A DNA stretch of 64,000 nucleotides, taken from JABMNT01 sp048262255. Lineage in GTDB: Bacteria; Pseudomonadota; Alphaproteobacteria; Rhodospirillales; Casp-alpha2. Shown piece by piece: positions 24,175 to 33,805 of the stretch (the first letter of the stretch is position 1; every line of letters starts with the position of its first letter). Made by a program: the position numbers and the translations under genes. The notes beneath the pieces were generated by a model. The model did no database searches and was not told the origin of the DNA. It worked only from the letters and a program-made list of their open reading frames with translations. Where the stretch lies: contig JBLXFH010000005.1 in assembly GCA_048262255.1 (NCBI GenBank), positions 62,001-126,000 on the forward strand. Reading direction: 5' to 3'.

Positions 24175-25227
24175 ATGACTAGCATTGAGAAAAAATATAC
24201 ACTCGGATTGCTGGTTTTCGGCATTCTCAGTCCTATCGTCTTTCCCGACTATACCTTCCAGATCGCCATTCTGTGGATCATGGTTTTGTTCGCCCAAACC
24301 TGGGATGCTATGGGCGGTCAGATGGGATACAACTCGCTTGGGAACATCTTCTTTTTCGGCTGTGGCATGTATATCTGCGCTGTCACGCAGGTCGGTCTGT
24401 TTTCTGATGTCGGCGAATACACCTCTGCAACGGGTAGCGGCGTTACCTTTACGGATGAGCAATATTTTATCGGCCTTGCGGTCGGTGTTCTTTTTGCTGC
24501 CGTCGGTTCGGCAATTATTGCAGCCTGTTTAGGGTGGACTGTTTTTGGTCTTCGTGGTCCATACTTTGCTATCGGCACGCTTGGGATTGCCCTGGCTGCG
24601 GGTGAATTGTTCGGTGCCTGGGAGTGGGTTGGCGCTGGTGGTGGTATCGCTATGCCGGTGTACCCCGGATCAGGTGATGGCAAATCAGAATTTTTCTACA
24701 TACTTTGTTTCGTAGCTGCTATCGCGACTTTCGTTTTCTATCGCTGGCTTTTTTCAACTCGGTTTGGGTTGGCCGTTAATGCCATTCGTGATGATGAAGA
24801 CAAAGCGGATGCAATGGGTGTCCACACTTTGCGGTACAAAACAGTTTCCTGGACGATTTCTGCCTTTTTTCTGGGGATATCCGGGGCGCTGTTTGGCAAT
24901 ATGACCGGCTTTATCGAGCCCCTTGAAGTTGCTTTCCCGACCATCACTTTTGGTATCTTTATGGTTGCCATGGCGTTGCTTGGCGGTTCCGGAACGTTCT
25001 GGGGGCCGGTGCTTGGCGCTATTCTGTTTCATATCATTAAAGAAGCGACCTGGACGTACTTCCTCGGATGGCAGTGGGTCGCTTTGGGAGTTATCATCAT
25101 CGTGAATGTCGTATACTTCCAGCAGGGCCTTGTTGGCTGGATGCAGGAAAAATGGCCGGAAAAATTTGGTATTGAGGTCGATAAAAGTGCCGGCGCCGAC
25201 GCGGAAGCTAAGGAGGTGGCACAATGA
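24175..25227 (+). CDS. livM: Branched-chain amino acid type ABC transporter permease, LivM family
   Basis: A 350-residue permease with eight or more membrane segments. GLRGPYFAIGTLGIA and NAIRDDEDKADAMGVHTLRYK are LivM hallmarks, the latter being the EAA-like loop contacting LivG/LivF. ATG 24175 directly follows the livH stop; the longer upstream frame overlaps livH and is not family-like. The C-terminal tail is charged. Its stop overlaps the livG ATG in ATGA. Confidence 0.93.
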   Translation: MTSIEKKYTLGLLVFGILSPIVFPDYTFQIAILWIMVLFAQTWDAMGGQMGYNSLGNIFFFGCGMYICAVTQVGLFSDVGEYTSATGSGVTFTDEQYFIGLAVGVLFAAVGSAIIAACLGWTVFGLRGPYFAIGTLGIALAAGELFGAWEWVGAGGGIAMPVYPGSGDGKSEFFYILCFVAAIATFVFYRWLFSTRFGLAVNAIRDDEDKADAMGVHTLRYKTVSWTISAFFLGISGALFGNMTGFIEPLEVAFPTITFGIFMVAMALLGGSGTFWGPVLGAILFHIIKEATWTYFLGWQWVALGVIIIVNVVYFQQGLVGWMQEKWPEKFGIEVDKSAGADAEAKEVAQ

Positions 25228-25967
25228 GCAATATTATTGAAGTCAGTGGCGTCTCAAAAGCCTATGGTGGCGTGGTTGCCAATCATCAGGTGTCCATGGA
25301 AGTACCGGAAGGCCGGATCACCGGGCTGATCGGTCCCAACGGTTCAGGCAAGACAACCCTGTTCAATTCGATTGTCGGTTATCATCCGGTTGATGAAGGG
25401 TCCATCAAGTTTGAAGGCAAGGAAATTTCCAAATTGGGCGTGCAGGATATTGCCCGTCTCGGGATGTTGAGAACGTTTCAGCAAACCCGGATTTACGGAA
25501 AGATGAACTGCATCCAGAATATGTTGGCATCGATCCCGCATCGCAACGCCAAGTTTATGGATATGTTCAAGCCTTTTGATAGTGAACTGACAGATAAAGC
25601 AGAGCACCTGCTGGAATACGTAGGGCTTTATGAAAAACGCAAATTACCGTCTGGGGATCTCTCGTTCGGTCAGCAAAAACTGCTGGAATTTGCCATGGCG
25701 TTGATGAACGAACCTAAAGCTCTTCTGCTGGATGAGCCGACGGCCGGTATCAACCCGACGTTAATCAATGGATTGATCGACCGGTTGCGGCGCGCCAATA
25801 CGGATTTTGGCATTACGCTGTTTGTTATTGAGCACAATATGCGTGTGGTCATGAATTTGGCGGACAATGTCTATTGTCTGGCGCATGGGGAAATGCTGGC
25901 TCATGGTGCGCCGGAAGACATTCAAAGCGACCAGCGTGTTATCGATGCCTATTTGGGCGCACATTAG
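25224..25967 (+). CDS. livG: Branched-chain amino acid type ABC transporter ATP-binding protein, LivG family
   Basis: A 247-residue ATPase. Walker A GPNGSGKTT near 37-45, signature LSFGQQKLLEFAMAL near 146 (the usual LSGGQ reads LSFGQ), Walker B ALLLDEPTAGINP, and the switch His in VIEHNMRVVM. GGAGGTGG precedes the ATG, which overlaps the livM stop. Works with LivF on the LivHM channel. Confidence 0.93.
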   Translation: MSNIIEVSGVSKAYGGVVANHQVSMEVPEGRITGLIGPNGSGKTTLFNSIVGYHPVDEGSIKFEGKEISKLGVQDIARLGMLRTFQQTRIYGKMNCIQNMLASIPHRNAKFMDMFKPFDSELTDKAEHLLEYVGLYEKRKLPSGDLSFGQQKLLEFAMALMNEPKALLLDEPTAGINPTLINGLIDRLRRANTDFGITLFVIEHNMRVVMNLADNVYCLAHGEMLAHGAPEDIQSDQRVIDAYLGAH

Positions 25968-25980
25968 AGGGATTTTATAG

Positions 25981-26874
25981 ATGTCAGAAGAACAGACGAC
26001 GAATCCTGAGGGCACCAAAAGCCGGGCATCAGGATACCACATGGGAGATGTCAATACGGTTATCTCCGTTGAAGACGTCAACAAGCAAGCGAAAGCCATG
26101 GCGGAATCGATTCCGCTGGAACGTATTGAAGCGCTTTCCAAAAACGATCCGTTTCTCCGTATTGATAATTTGAATGCGGGTTACGGAAAAATGGAAATCC
26201 TGCACGATCTAAACCTGCAGGTCGCGAAGGGCCAGTCATTGTGCTTGATCGGTCCGAACGGAGCCGGAAAATCAACAATCCTTCATTCGATTTTCGGCTT
26301 CACCAATATTTTTTCCGGCAGCATCCAGATTGGAGACGGCGACAAGAAAACCGATGTCACCCATCTCACGCCATCGGAAAAACTGAAGAAAGCCGGTATT
26401 GCCTATATTCTTCAGGACAAGTCTGTGTTTCCGGGCATGACGGTTGAAGAAAACCTGTGGATGGGGGGATACCTGAAGGACCATCCGGATGAAGCCAAAG
26501 AGGCGGCTGAAAAGGTTTTTCAGAAATATGACCGTCTGGCGGCGCGCCGAACGCATGCGGCCGGTGTCTTGTCGGGCGGTGAACGTCGCTTGCTGGAGAT
26601 TTCTCGGGCATTGGTTATGGAACCGGATATATTACTCGTCGATGAACCTTCCATTGGTTTGGAGCCGCGCTTTATCGATATGGTTTTCGATATTCTGGAT
26701 GACTTGCAAAACAGTGAAGGAAAAACCATTTTGATGGTTGAACAGAACGCCAAGAAGGGGCTTGAATTTGCCGATATTGGGTATGTTCTGGTTTCCGGCG
26801 AGCTGGCAATCGCCGGTCCTGGTGACGAGCTTTTGGAAAACCCCGATGTCGGGCGCTTGTTCCTGGGCGGATGA
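25981..26874 (+). CDS. livF: Branched-chain amino acid type ABC transporter ATP-binding protein, LivF family, with N-terminal extension
   Basis: A 297-residue ATPase. Walker A GPNGAGKST near 91, signature LSGGERRLLEISRAL near 198, Walker B ILLVDEPSIGLEP, switch His replaced: VEQNAKKGL has Gln-Asn as in many LivF. About 58 residues precede the ATPase fold (rich in Glu, Lys, Ser; includes VEDVNKQAKAMAESIPLERIEAL), which typical 235-residue LivF proteins lack. The GAGGGAT site before ATG 25981 supports the long form. The extension may be a regulatory or partner-binding helix. Confidence 0.9.
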   Translation: MSEEQTTNPEGTKSRASGYHMGDVNTVISVEDVNKQAKAMAESIPLERIEALSKNDPFLRIDNLNAGYGKMEILHDLNLQVAKGQSLCLIGPNGAGKSTILHSIFGFTNIFSGSIQIGDGDKKTDVTHLTPSEKLKKAGIAYILQDKSVFPGMTVEENLWMGGYLKDHPDEAKEAAEKVFQKYDRLAARRTHAAGVLSGGERRLLEISRALVMEPDILLVDEPSIGLEPRFIDMVFDILDDLQNSEGKTILMVEQNAKKGLEFADIGYVLVSGELAIAGPGDELLENPDVGRLFLGG

Positions 26875-26919
26875 TATGTGACGACTTGAATAATTGAATA
26901 AGAAAAGGACTAAAGGTTA

Positions 26920-27981
26920 ATGGGATACAATATTCTGATTTTGGGTGCTTCCTATGGCTCCCTGCTTGGCACCAAAATGGCGTTGGCCGGGCATTCGGTA
27001 AATCTGGTTTGTTTGCCGGCAGAAGTTGAACTTTTCAACGCCAAGGGCGCACATGTGCGCATGCCGGTTCGGGGGCGTGAGGGGCTTGTACATATTGATT
27101 CCCGCGATGCACCGGGTAAGTTGACTGCGGCAGGTCCGGCAGATGTTAACCCATCCGACTATGATCTGATCGCCCTGGCCATGCAGGAGCCGCAATATCG
27201 GGCACCTGGTGTACGCGAGCTTCTGGATGCGGTCGCCAAATCACGGGTGCCCTGCATGTCGATCATGAACATGCCGCCACTGCCATTCCTGAAACGCATT
27301 CCTGGGTTGGATGCGGAAGCACTGAAAAAATGCTACACGGACGCAACCGTTTGGGACAGTTTTGACCCTTCCCTGTTCACCCTGTGCAGTCCGGATCCTC
27401 AAGCCTTCCGTCCGCCGGAAGAAGAGCTCAACGTGTTGCAGGTCAGTTTGCCGACCAACTTCAAGGTGGCCCGTTTTGATTCCGATGAACACACCAACAT
27501 GTTGCGTCAGATTCAGGCGGATATCGAAGCTATCCGCTTTGATGCCGGCGATGGCGAGATTGAACTGCCGGTCAAGCTGAAAGTGCATGATTCGATTTTT
27601 GTACCTTTGGCGAAATGGAGCATGTTGCTGGCTGGCAACTACCGCTGCGTCCAGAAAGACGATATGCGCTCCATCAAGGATGCCGTGCATAGTGATCTCG
27701 AACTGTCCAGGTCCGTTTATAACTGGGTCAGTGAAGTGTGTCGGGCCATGGGCGCGAGTGAGGAAGATCAGGTTCCTTTCGATAAATATGCCAATGCTGC
27801 ACAAGGCCTCGCGAAACCGTCATCTGCCGCGCGGGCGTTGCTTGCCGGTGTGCCGAATATCGAGCGGGCTGATTGTATTGTAAAAACAATTGCCGCGCAG
27901 AAAGGCATGCATAACGATACAGTGGATGAAACGGTTGCTGCTGTAGATGCTTGGCTTGCGGCTAACAGAGCAAAAGCCTGA
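26920..27981 (+). CDS. Ketopantoate reductase-like NAD(P)-binding dehydrogenase
   Basis: A 353-residue protein with an N-terminal Rossmann fold (YNILILGASYGSLLGTKMAL, G-x-S-x-GS instead of G-x-G-x-xG) and an all-helical C-terminal domain resembling ApbA/PanE-type oxidoreductases. It may reduce a 2-keto acid or oxidise a 2-hydroxy acid. Position as last gene of the liv operon, 45 bases after livF, suggests it acts on the imported compound. The true PanE catalytic Lys-Asn-Glu set is not obvious, so the reaction is not claimed. Confidence 0.65.
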   Translation: MGYNILILGASYGSLLGTKMALAGHSVNLVCLPAEVELFNAKGAHVRMPVRGREGLVHIDSRDAPGKLTAAGPADVNPSDYDLIALAMQEPQYRAPGVRELLDAVAKSRVPCMSIMNMPPLPFLKRIPGLDAEALKKCYTDATVWDSFDPSLFTLCSPDPQAFRPPEEELNVLQVSLPTNFKVARFDSDEHTNMLRQIQADIEAIRFDAGDGEIELPVKLKVHDSIFVPLAKWSMLLAGNYRCVQKDDMRSIKDAVHSDLELSRSVYNWVSEVCRAMGASEEDQVPFDKYANAAQGLAKPSSAARALLAGVPNIERADCIVKTIAAQKGMHNDTVDETVAAVDAWLAANRAKA

Positions 27982-28010
27982 ACCCAAGAAAAATTGTTGA
28001 TACGAAATCC

Positions 28011-28040
28011 AATCAGGGCCTGCAGTAGCGGGCCCTGATT
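28011..28040 (+). terminator. Terminator after the liv operon
   Basis: Perfect 10-bp arms AATCAGGGCC (28011-28020) and GGCCCTGATT (28031-28040) with a 10-base loop, followed by GCTTTCCGTC. The T stretch is short, but location 30 bases after the last gene of the operon fits transcription end. Confidence 0.7.
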
Positions 28041-28268
28041 GCTTTCCGTCTGCGTTAACGATGTCGGAACAGCAGGCATTAAGTACGTGTGTTCTGATAC
28101 ACCTGTTCACATCACCCCAGCAGCTTTGACTTGCCCGAGAAGGGGATATGAATAGAATACTTGCATATGCAGGCTTGGTTCCGCAGTCCGAATTTCCGAA
28201 TCTCATGGGGGGCATAGCATGAAGCCGCAATATTTGTATCTAAATTGTGGATCTGATTGAGAGGAAAG

Positions 28269-28751
28269 ATGACGATATTAAGGTTACAAGACATTTTCTG
28301 GGTTTTGGTTTGCGGTCTGGCTCTTTTGGTCTCCCCGGTAGTAAAGGCGGCGGATGAAGCCAATACGACACCGTCCGGAGTGGTGATCGAGGGTTATGAT
28401 CCTGTGGCTTATTTTACAGATGGTAAGCCCGTATTGGGCTCTTCCGCTCATATAGGTGAATATCAAGGTGCCACCTACTATTTTGCATCCAAAAAAAATA
28501 AGAAAATGTTTCAAAGCAACCCCGAAATGTACGCGCCTGCGTTTGGCGGATGGTGTTCCTATGGGGTTCGGGTCGGTAAAAAATTTCGCATTGACCCAAG
28601 TGCTTGGGTGATTGAAAACAAGCGACTTTTCCTTCAACTCGATCTAGGAACTCAAAAAATCTGGGCCCAAGACAAAGCCAAAAACATCGAGATTGCTGAC
28701 CGTTTATGGCCCCAGATCAAAAGCGTTTCGACACAAGTTCTCGGTAATTAA
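28269..28751 (+). CDS. Exported YHS domain protein
   Basis: A 160-residue protein with a signal peptide (ILRLQDIFWVLVCGLALLVSP, cleaved near VKA-ADE) followed by a YHS domain: IEGYDPVAYFTDGKPVLGS and YFASKKNKKMFQSNPEMYAP, then FGGWCSYGV. YHS domains occur in metal-handling and redox proteins, but the exported single-domain type has no assigned role. ATG 28269 has AGAGGAAAG upstream, better than the earlier TTG. The histidine kinase starts 30 bases downstream, so these may be coexpressed. Confidence 0.82.
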   Translation: MTILRLQDIFWVLVCGLALLVSPVVKAADEANTTPSGVVIEGYDPVAYFTDGKPVLGSSAHIGEYQGATYYFASKKNKKMFQSNPEMYAPAFGGWCSYGVRVGKKFRIDPSAWVIENKRLFLQLDLGTQKIWAQDKAKNIEIADRLWPQIKSVSTQVLGN

Positions 28752-28781
28752 TCACGGTAACACGTTGCCGCCATTGGGACA

Positions 28782-30971
28782 GTGAGGCCGGTTCTGTTTA
28801 AGTCAATAAACGTCCGCTTTCTGGCTTGCGTAACGCCCATTATTACGTGTTCCTATATCGTTTTGGTCGGTGTCTACGTGTGGCTCGATTTTCGGAATTC
28901 TGAATCGAGACTAAGACAGCATCTAGAGGTAATGACGGCGAGCCAGTCGATTATCATAGGCGAGTCTATCGCATCAAAAAATATGCGAGAATTGTCTTTG
29001 CTGCTCGCAACGATTATCAGTGACCAATATGTCATCGGTGCAGCTGTTTATGATTCAAATGAAACAGTCATTGATTCCTATGGCCTGTTGACGTCTGAGA
29101 AACCGGATCTCAGCAAGCGTATTTCAGTCAATTATGTGAATGAGGGTGGCTTCAGTAAAGTCGGGTCTCTTCAAATTGTCATGTCTGACGCCAAGTTGCG
29201 GGTGGCGGCAAAAAAATATCTGATTGATCATCTCTTGCTTGGACTGCTCCTGTTGGTAACGAGTATCGCGGCGACGGTTGTTACCCATCGGAAAATTGTT
29301 GTCCTTCCTCTTCGTAGGCTTGCAGACAAAATTTTAGATGCCCGTAGCGGCAGTCGACACCTAATCGAATGGCCGACCAATGATGAAATTGGAGAACTTG
29401 TCTCTGTATTCAACCAGATGCAGAAACGGCTGGAAAATCATGAAAATGCGGTGCGTGAGAGTAGAGAACGGTTTGCAGGGTTTGCTGCATCGGCATCTGA
29501 CTGGTACTGGGAAATGGATGCAAATCTTCGATTTTCCTATATTTCAGAATCTTTCAAAACAAAAACGGGAGAACTGCCGGAACTCTATTATGGCAAGAGA
29601 TGGGAAAATCTGCTTGAGAATGATTTTGATAAAACCCAGCTGGACCGTCATTTAAATAGCCTGAAACGACATGTTCCTTTCCGGAATTTCGACTACAAAC
29701 ATAAGCTGGGCAGCGGACGGTATATTTGGATACGCCTGAGCGGTATTCCGATTTATGAAAAGAATGGAACGTTTGCAGGATACCGCGGGTCCGGTACAGA
29801 TATCACCAAGGTTATGCAGATTGAACAGGCAAAGAGAGAAACCGACCAGAGATTTAGAGCTCTTATTGAGCAAATTCCTTCCGCCATTCTCATCAAGGAT
29901 TTATCCGGCAAGTATTTGAGCGCAAATTCGACCTGGTATCGATGGTTTAATCCCGGAAAGAAAAAAATTGAAGGCAAAACCATATCTGATTTTGCTCCTT
30001 CGAATCACGCTGAAGAAATCAATAATGTTGACACAAAAGTAATCGAAACCCTCACCCCTATTGAAAAGGAACTACAAACGCCAATCGTCGGCGGGGGAGA
30101 GATCACGACATTGCTACAGAAGTTTCCGGTTCTTGATGAACAGGGTAAGGTTATTGCGATTGGCAGCGTGAACACAGACATCTCGGAACGCAAGCGGATG
30201 GAAGAAAACTTGCGTCAGGCCTTGATAAAAGCTGAAGAAGCTAATCATTCAAAATCCGAATTCTTGGCAACCATGAGCCATGAGTTGCGTACTCCTTTGA
30301 ATGCGATCATCGGGTTCAGCGGTGTGATGATTGGTGAGTACTTCGGGGAACTCGGAAATGCAAAGTATCTGAATTATGCCAATGATATCAAGAACAGCGG
30401 TGAGCATCTGTTGTCCCTGATCAGCGATATTCTCGATATCTCAGCCATTGAACTTGGGCGACGTGATATCGTGCTGCAACCTGTTCATCTGGATGCTCTT
30501 ATAAGCAACTGTGTAAAGCTGATAAGAGCCGGGGCAAACGCCAGCAATAAAAACATCGAGGTGACCTCTGAGGTCCCTGCTTCCCTTCCTCTTGTTGACG
30601 CCGACGACCGGGCCCTTCAGCAAATTCTGCTTAACCTTATCGGGAACGCCGTGAAGTTTTCAAAAGATGGGGGGGGTGTCCATGTATCAGTCCACATCGA
30701 AGGCGAGAATGTCGTCATCACAGTAAAAGACACAGGTCTTGGAATTGCTGAAAGGGATTTGCCGGATTTGACCAAGCCTTTTGTCCGTGGTCACAATAAC
30801 GCTCTGATTGCGAAGGATGGTGTCGGACAAGGCTTGGGTCTGGCTATTGTTAAGTCACTTGTCGATGCGCATGGTGGTACCTTGTCGATTGCCAGTGAAC
30901 TTGAGAAAGGAACCATCGTTACTGTAGAATTGCCCATTAAGAATCAAAATTTAATAGAGACCAATCAATAA
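28782..30971 (+). CDS. PAS domain sensor histidine kinase
   Basis: A 729-residue membrane kinase. Transmembrane segments lie near 13-33 and 149-167, enclosing a periplasmic sensor of about 115 residues. A HAMP linker follows (VLPLRRLADKI...NDEIGELVSVFNQM), then two PAS domains (about 230-350, including WYWEMDANLRF, and about 355-475). The HisKA motif FLATMSHELRTPLNAIIGF bears the phospho-His near 506; N-box LNLIGNAVKFS, G1 DTGLGIAERD and G2 GQGLGLAIVK form the ATP lid. Starts with GTG. No response regulator is adjacent, so it is an orphan; a link to the upstream YHS protein is possible. A bidirectional terminator follows. Confidence 0.9.
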   Translation: MRPVLFKSINVRFLACVTPIITCSYIVLVGVYVWLDFRNSESRLRQHLEVMTASQSIIIGESIASKNMRELSLLLATIISDQYVIGAAVYDSNETVIDSYGLLTSEKPDLSKRISVNYVNEGGFSKVGSLQIVMSDAKLRVAAKKYLIDHLLLGLLLLVTSIAATVVTHRKIVVLPLRRLADKILDARSGSRHLIEWPTNDEIGELVSVFNQMQKRLENHENAVRESRERFAGFAASASDWYWEMDANLRFSYISESFKTKTGELPELYYGKRWENLLENDFDKTQLDRHLNSLKRHVPFRNFDYKHKLGSGRYIWIRLSGIPIYEKNGTFAGYRGSGTDITKVMQIEQAKRETDQRFRALIEQIPSAILIKDLSGKYLSANSTWYRWFNPGKKKIEGKTISDFAPSNHAEEINNVDTKVIETLTPIEKELQTPIVGGGEITTLLQKFPVLDEQGKVIAIGSVNTDISERKRMEENLRQALIKAEEANHSKSEFLATMSHELRTPLNAIIGFSGVMIGEYFGELGNAKYLNYANDIKNSGEHLLSLISDILDISAIELGRRDIVLQPVHLDALISNCVKLIRAGANASNKNIEVTSEVPASLPLVDADDRALQQILLNLIGNAVKFSKDGGGVHVSVHIEGENVVITVKDTGLGIAERDLPDLTKPFVRGHNNALIAKDGVGQGLGLAIVKSLVDAHGGTLSIASELEKGTIVTVELPIKNQNLIETNQ

Positions 30972-30973
30972 AA

Positions 30974-30995
30974 AGCCCCGTCTTTTGACGGGGCT
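30974..30995. terminator. Bidirectional rho-independent terminator
   Basis: AGCCCCGTC and GACGGGGCT arms, 9 bp, around a TTTT loop, with an A run on the left (AATAAAAA) and TCTTCGTT on the right. It lies between the convergent kinase and cyclase genes and can serve both, with the stronger T run for the minus-strand gene. Confidence 0.88.
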
Positions 30996-31011
30996 CTTCG
31001 TTGGTGACCTG

Positions 31012-32079
31012 TTAGTACATGGCGATCGGGTTCCCGGGAGATCCCGTCGCTCCCTTCATTTTTAGCGGTGACCAGGCAAACAGGAACTCATAGGCCTTGT
31101 CGGCGACCAGCTGGCTGAAATCCAGGTTTTCCAGATTCCAGATGCCTCGTTTGGTCTGCAAACGGATATGACATTCAAAGGGTTGTGCGGCATTCTCGCC
31201 TGCTGCCCCCTTGCCAACGGCTTCCGTCGCCCAGGTGTCGGAGCCGGTCAGAATGATCTTACGTGATGCCATATACTCACAGGCTGAAAGACCAAAACCG
31301 GGTTCCCCGGCATTAAATTCTTTTACCCGTTTGGATTTTTCCGCCGCGTCAAATTTGTCCCAGTCCGACGGGTGCCAGATATTGCCATGACCGGTATGGA
31401 GAAAAACGCAATCACCTTCTCCGATGGGGGCGATATTCTGGCGTTTGACCATTTCCTCAATGTCATCATCGGTGACGATGCCGGGATCGGCTTTTGAGTT
31501 TTCTACCGGAATTGGTAGTTGACCGCCCCGCAAGGCGACAGCATCAAGTAACACGCCGCGGCAGACAAAGCCCTTCTGCGCAACGTGCTCAACGCCAAGT
31601 GGCCCCATGCCGTAGGCTGAAATGCTGCTATCATTCAAAAACCGACCGTTATAATAATACATGCCCTTCGATGTGATGACGCCAATGTGGCCGGGGCCGT
31701 CAAACTGGGTGCCGATCTGGCCAATCTCCGTAGCCAGATATTCGTCGTTGTAGACAAGCATCTGAGAACCAAAAGGACCACCCGTCGGCAAGCCCGGAAT
31801 TGTCATGCGCCAACCGCGTGAACCGAAAGCGGGTGCGTCTCCGGCATACACTTTGCCAAGGGTTGCGACCTTGCCCTGTTTAACGAGTCCAACTGCTTTT
31901 AAAACCATTTCCGGCGTGGTTCGGTTGACGGCGCCCATCTTGTCATCGGCGCCCCATTCGGTTGGCGACCAGTTTTGATTCAAAGGCTCATCATTGACCT
32001 CTTGCGCCAAGGCGCTGGTGATGAGGCCAATACTTATTAGAAATGCACCAACGGGTGCTATTTTATGAACCGTGTTCAT
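31012..32079 (-). CDS. Exported cyclase-fold hydrolase with degenerate metal motif
   Basis: A 355-residue protein of the cyclase family (PF04199, related to kynurenine formamidase). A signal peptide ends at SALA-QEV near residue 25. The family motif H-G-T-H-x-D is replaced by IGTQFDGPGHIG, so the first two His are absent and a His follows the Asp instead; other sites such as FLHTGHGN remain. This pattern occurs in the longer cyclase group of unknown substrate. It is the last gene of a minus-strand group with SDR, alpha/beta hydrolase and dehydratase, 132 bases after the SDR. Confidence 0.8.
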   Translation of the reverse strand: MNTVHKIAPVGAFLISIGLITSALAQEVNDEPLNQNWSPTEWGADDKMGAVNRTTPEMVLKAVGLVKQGKVATLGKVYAGDAPAFGSRGWRMTIPGLPTGGPFGSQMLVYNDEYLATEIGQIGTQFDGPGHIGVITSKGMYYYNGRFLNDSSISAYGMGPLGVEHVAQKGFVCRGVLLDAVALRGGQLPIPVENSKADPGIVTDDDIEEMVKRQNIAPIGEGDCVFLHTGHGNIWHPSDWDKFDAAEKSKRVKEFNAGEPGFGLSACEYMASRKIILTGSDTWATEAVGKGAAGENAAQPFECHIRLQTKRGIWNLENLDFSQLVADKAYEFLFAWSPLKMKGATGSPGNPIAMY

Positions 32080-32211
32080 TTTATTACTCCCTGTTTGTCA
32101 TTATTGGATGTCCTGATCACTGTCAGGTCCAGAGAGTATATGCATTATTGTGCGCATCTTCTACGGGAATTTAAAGCGACGGAATATCGGCTTAAATTTT
32201 GATCGTACACA

Positions 32212-32991
32212 CTAATCGGTTTGTCTGAGGCTTGGCAGGCCAATACCGGTTGCCGCAAAGCCGCCATCGACATTTAAAACCTGTCCGTTGATATAACTAG
32301 CTTTATCACTGCATAAAAAGAAAATGGCCTCGGCCAGTTCTTCTTCGGTTCCATAGCGATTGAGCGGGATGGCATCATGGTAATCGGCGCGGATGTCCGG
32401 CGTATGCACCTGTTTGGCCATGGCTGTATCGACAGGGCCCGGGGAGACCGCATTGACGCGTATCCCCTGATTGCCTAGCTCGGCGGCTTGCTGCTTGGTC
32501 AAATGCATGAGAGCGGCCTTGCTGGTCCCATAGGCGACACGCAGTGTCGAGGCGCGGACACCGGAAATGGACGTGATGTTGACGATGCTGCCACCGCCAT
32601 TTTTCAGCATCGCCGGAACGCAGGCTTGCGTACAGATGAAGGGCCCGTTGAGATTGACTGCCAACACACGCGACCATTCGTCGAGGCTGGTTTCCATCAC
32701 TGGTTTGAAGACGGCAATACCGGCGTTGTTGACCAAAGCGTCAATGCGCCCGAACTTGAGAAGAGCGTCGTTTATTGCTGCAGCAACCTGCGTTGCATCG
32801 GAAACGTCGCAGGTAATGCTGATGCTGTTGTCCGGCGAATTGATCGTATCGCTGGCGCCCGACAGGGTGTCGCCGTCGATATCGAGCAGGACGACGCGCC
32901 AGCCTTCCGACAGAAACTTCCTTGCGGTTGCGAAGCCAATGCCGCGGGCGGCACCGGTGACGACGGCGACTTTCGCCAGCGGTTCATTCAT
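32212..32991 (-). CDS. SDR family oxidoreductase
   Basis: A 259-residue classical short-chain dehydrogenase. VTGAARGIG near 11-19 binds the nucleotide, NNAG near 88, Ser in ITSISGVRA and YGTSK carry the catalytic Ser, Tyr and Lys. An acidic residue after strand 2 (LLDIDGD) favours NAD. The ATG overlaps the hydrolase stop by ATGA. Likely oxidises a sugar or hydroxyacid in the pathway of the adjacent IlvD/Edd dehydratase. Confidence 0.9.
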   Translation of the reverse strand: MNEPLAKVAVVTGAARGIGFATARKFLSEGWRVVLLDIDGDTLSGASDTINSPDNSISITCDVSDATQVAAAINDALLKFGRIDALVNNAGIAVFKPVMETSLDEWSRVLAVNLNGPFICTQACVPAMLKNGGGSIVNITSISGVRASTLRVAYGTSKAALMHLTKQQAAELGNQGIRVNAVSPGPVDTAMAKQVHTPDIRADYHDAIPLNRYGTEEELAEAIFFLCSDKASYINGQVLNVDGGFAATGIGLPSLRQTD

Positions 32992-33794
32992 GCAACAAAT
33001 TCCAACATGGCCGCAAGCAACCCGTCAGGGTTTTCGGCAGGGATCATATGACCGACATCGGCCATATCAAGACGCTGGGCGTCCGGAATACGGGCGTAAA
33101 GCTCTTCAAATACGTCTGCGTCATAAAAAACCCGGTCTTGCAGTCCGCTAATCACCAATGTTGGAACGTTGATTTGCTCGTAAGGAACATTCCAATCGGC
33201 TTTGCCCATATGGGTAACCAGATTCATCAGATCGCTGTCCGGTGCAAGTGGCTTATAGTCAGGGGCTTCACCAAATATAATACTATGGGATTTCTCGGTG
33301 AAAGCGGGGCCGGTGATTAGATGGGTGAATGCATCGCGAACCAAATTCGTGCCGCCAAAAGCCAACAGGCGGGGGATAATATCATTCATCCATTGAATTC
33401 GAGTGTCGATGCGCCTCAGCATATTGAGCATGATCAGACCATCTGCATGGACGCCTTTGAGCAGGGCTTTGACCGCATAGAGGCTACCGATGGAGAGACC
33501 GACCAGAACCGGGTTTTTGGGTGAAAGGCTTTCCAGCAAATGAACGAGGTCATCAACAATAACCTGTTCCGTCAGTTCCAGGCCCGGAGAATAGGGGCTG
33601 TTGGGCTGTCCTCTGAAATTATAAACCAGTGTCCCGTGTCCGGCTTCACGGAGGTTGGGGCCGACTGTGTTTTGCCACATGGAAGAATTACCAGTGATCG
33701 CATTGATAAAAACAAAGGTTTTTCCGTCGGCAGCGGTTGGCTTGTCCCATTCGTAAAATAGGCCGTCGCTATCACCAATTTTCAATACGGACAT
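32988..33794 (-). CDS. Alpha/beta hydrolase
   Basis: A 268-residue serine hydrolase. GLSIGSLYAV contains the nucleophile Ser, ISGLQDRVFYD the Asp, and DVGHMIPAENP the His. The architecture is like 3-oxoadipate enol-lactonases and related esterases; a sugar lactonase-like role with the neighbouring dehydratase and dehydrogenase is plausible but unproven. It overlaps the SDR start by four bases and lies 11 bases after the dehydratase. Confidence 0.85.
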   Translation of the reverse strand: MSVLKIGDSDGLFYEWDKPTAADGKTFVFINAITGNSSMWQNTVGPNLREAGHGTLVYNFRGQPNSPYSPGLELTEQVIVDDLVHLLESLSPKNPVLVGLSIGSLYAVKALLKGVHADGLIMLNMLRRIDTRIQWMNDIIPRLLAFGGTNLVRDAFTHLITGPAFTEKSHSIIFGEAPDYKPLAPDSDLMNLVTHMGKADWNVPYEQINVPTLVISGLQDRVFYDADVFEELYARIPDAQRLDMADVGHMIPAENPDGLLAAMLEFVA

Positions 33795-33805
33795 ATCAAG
33801 TTTCC

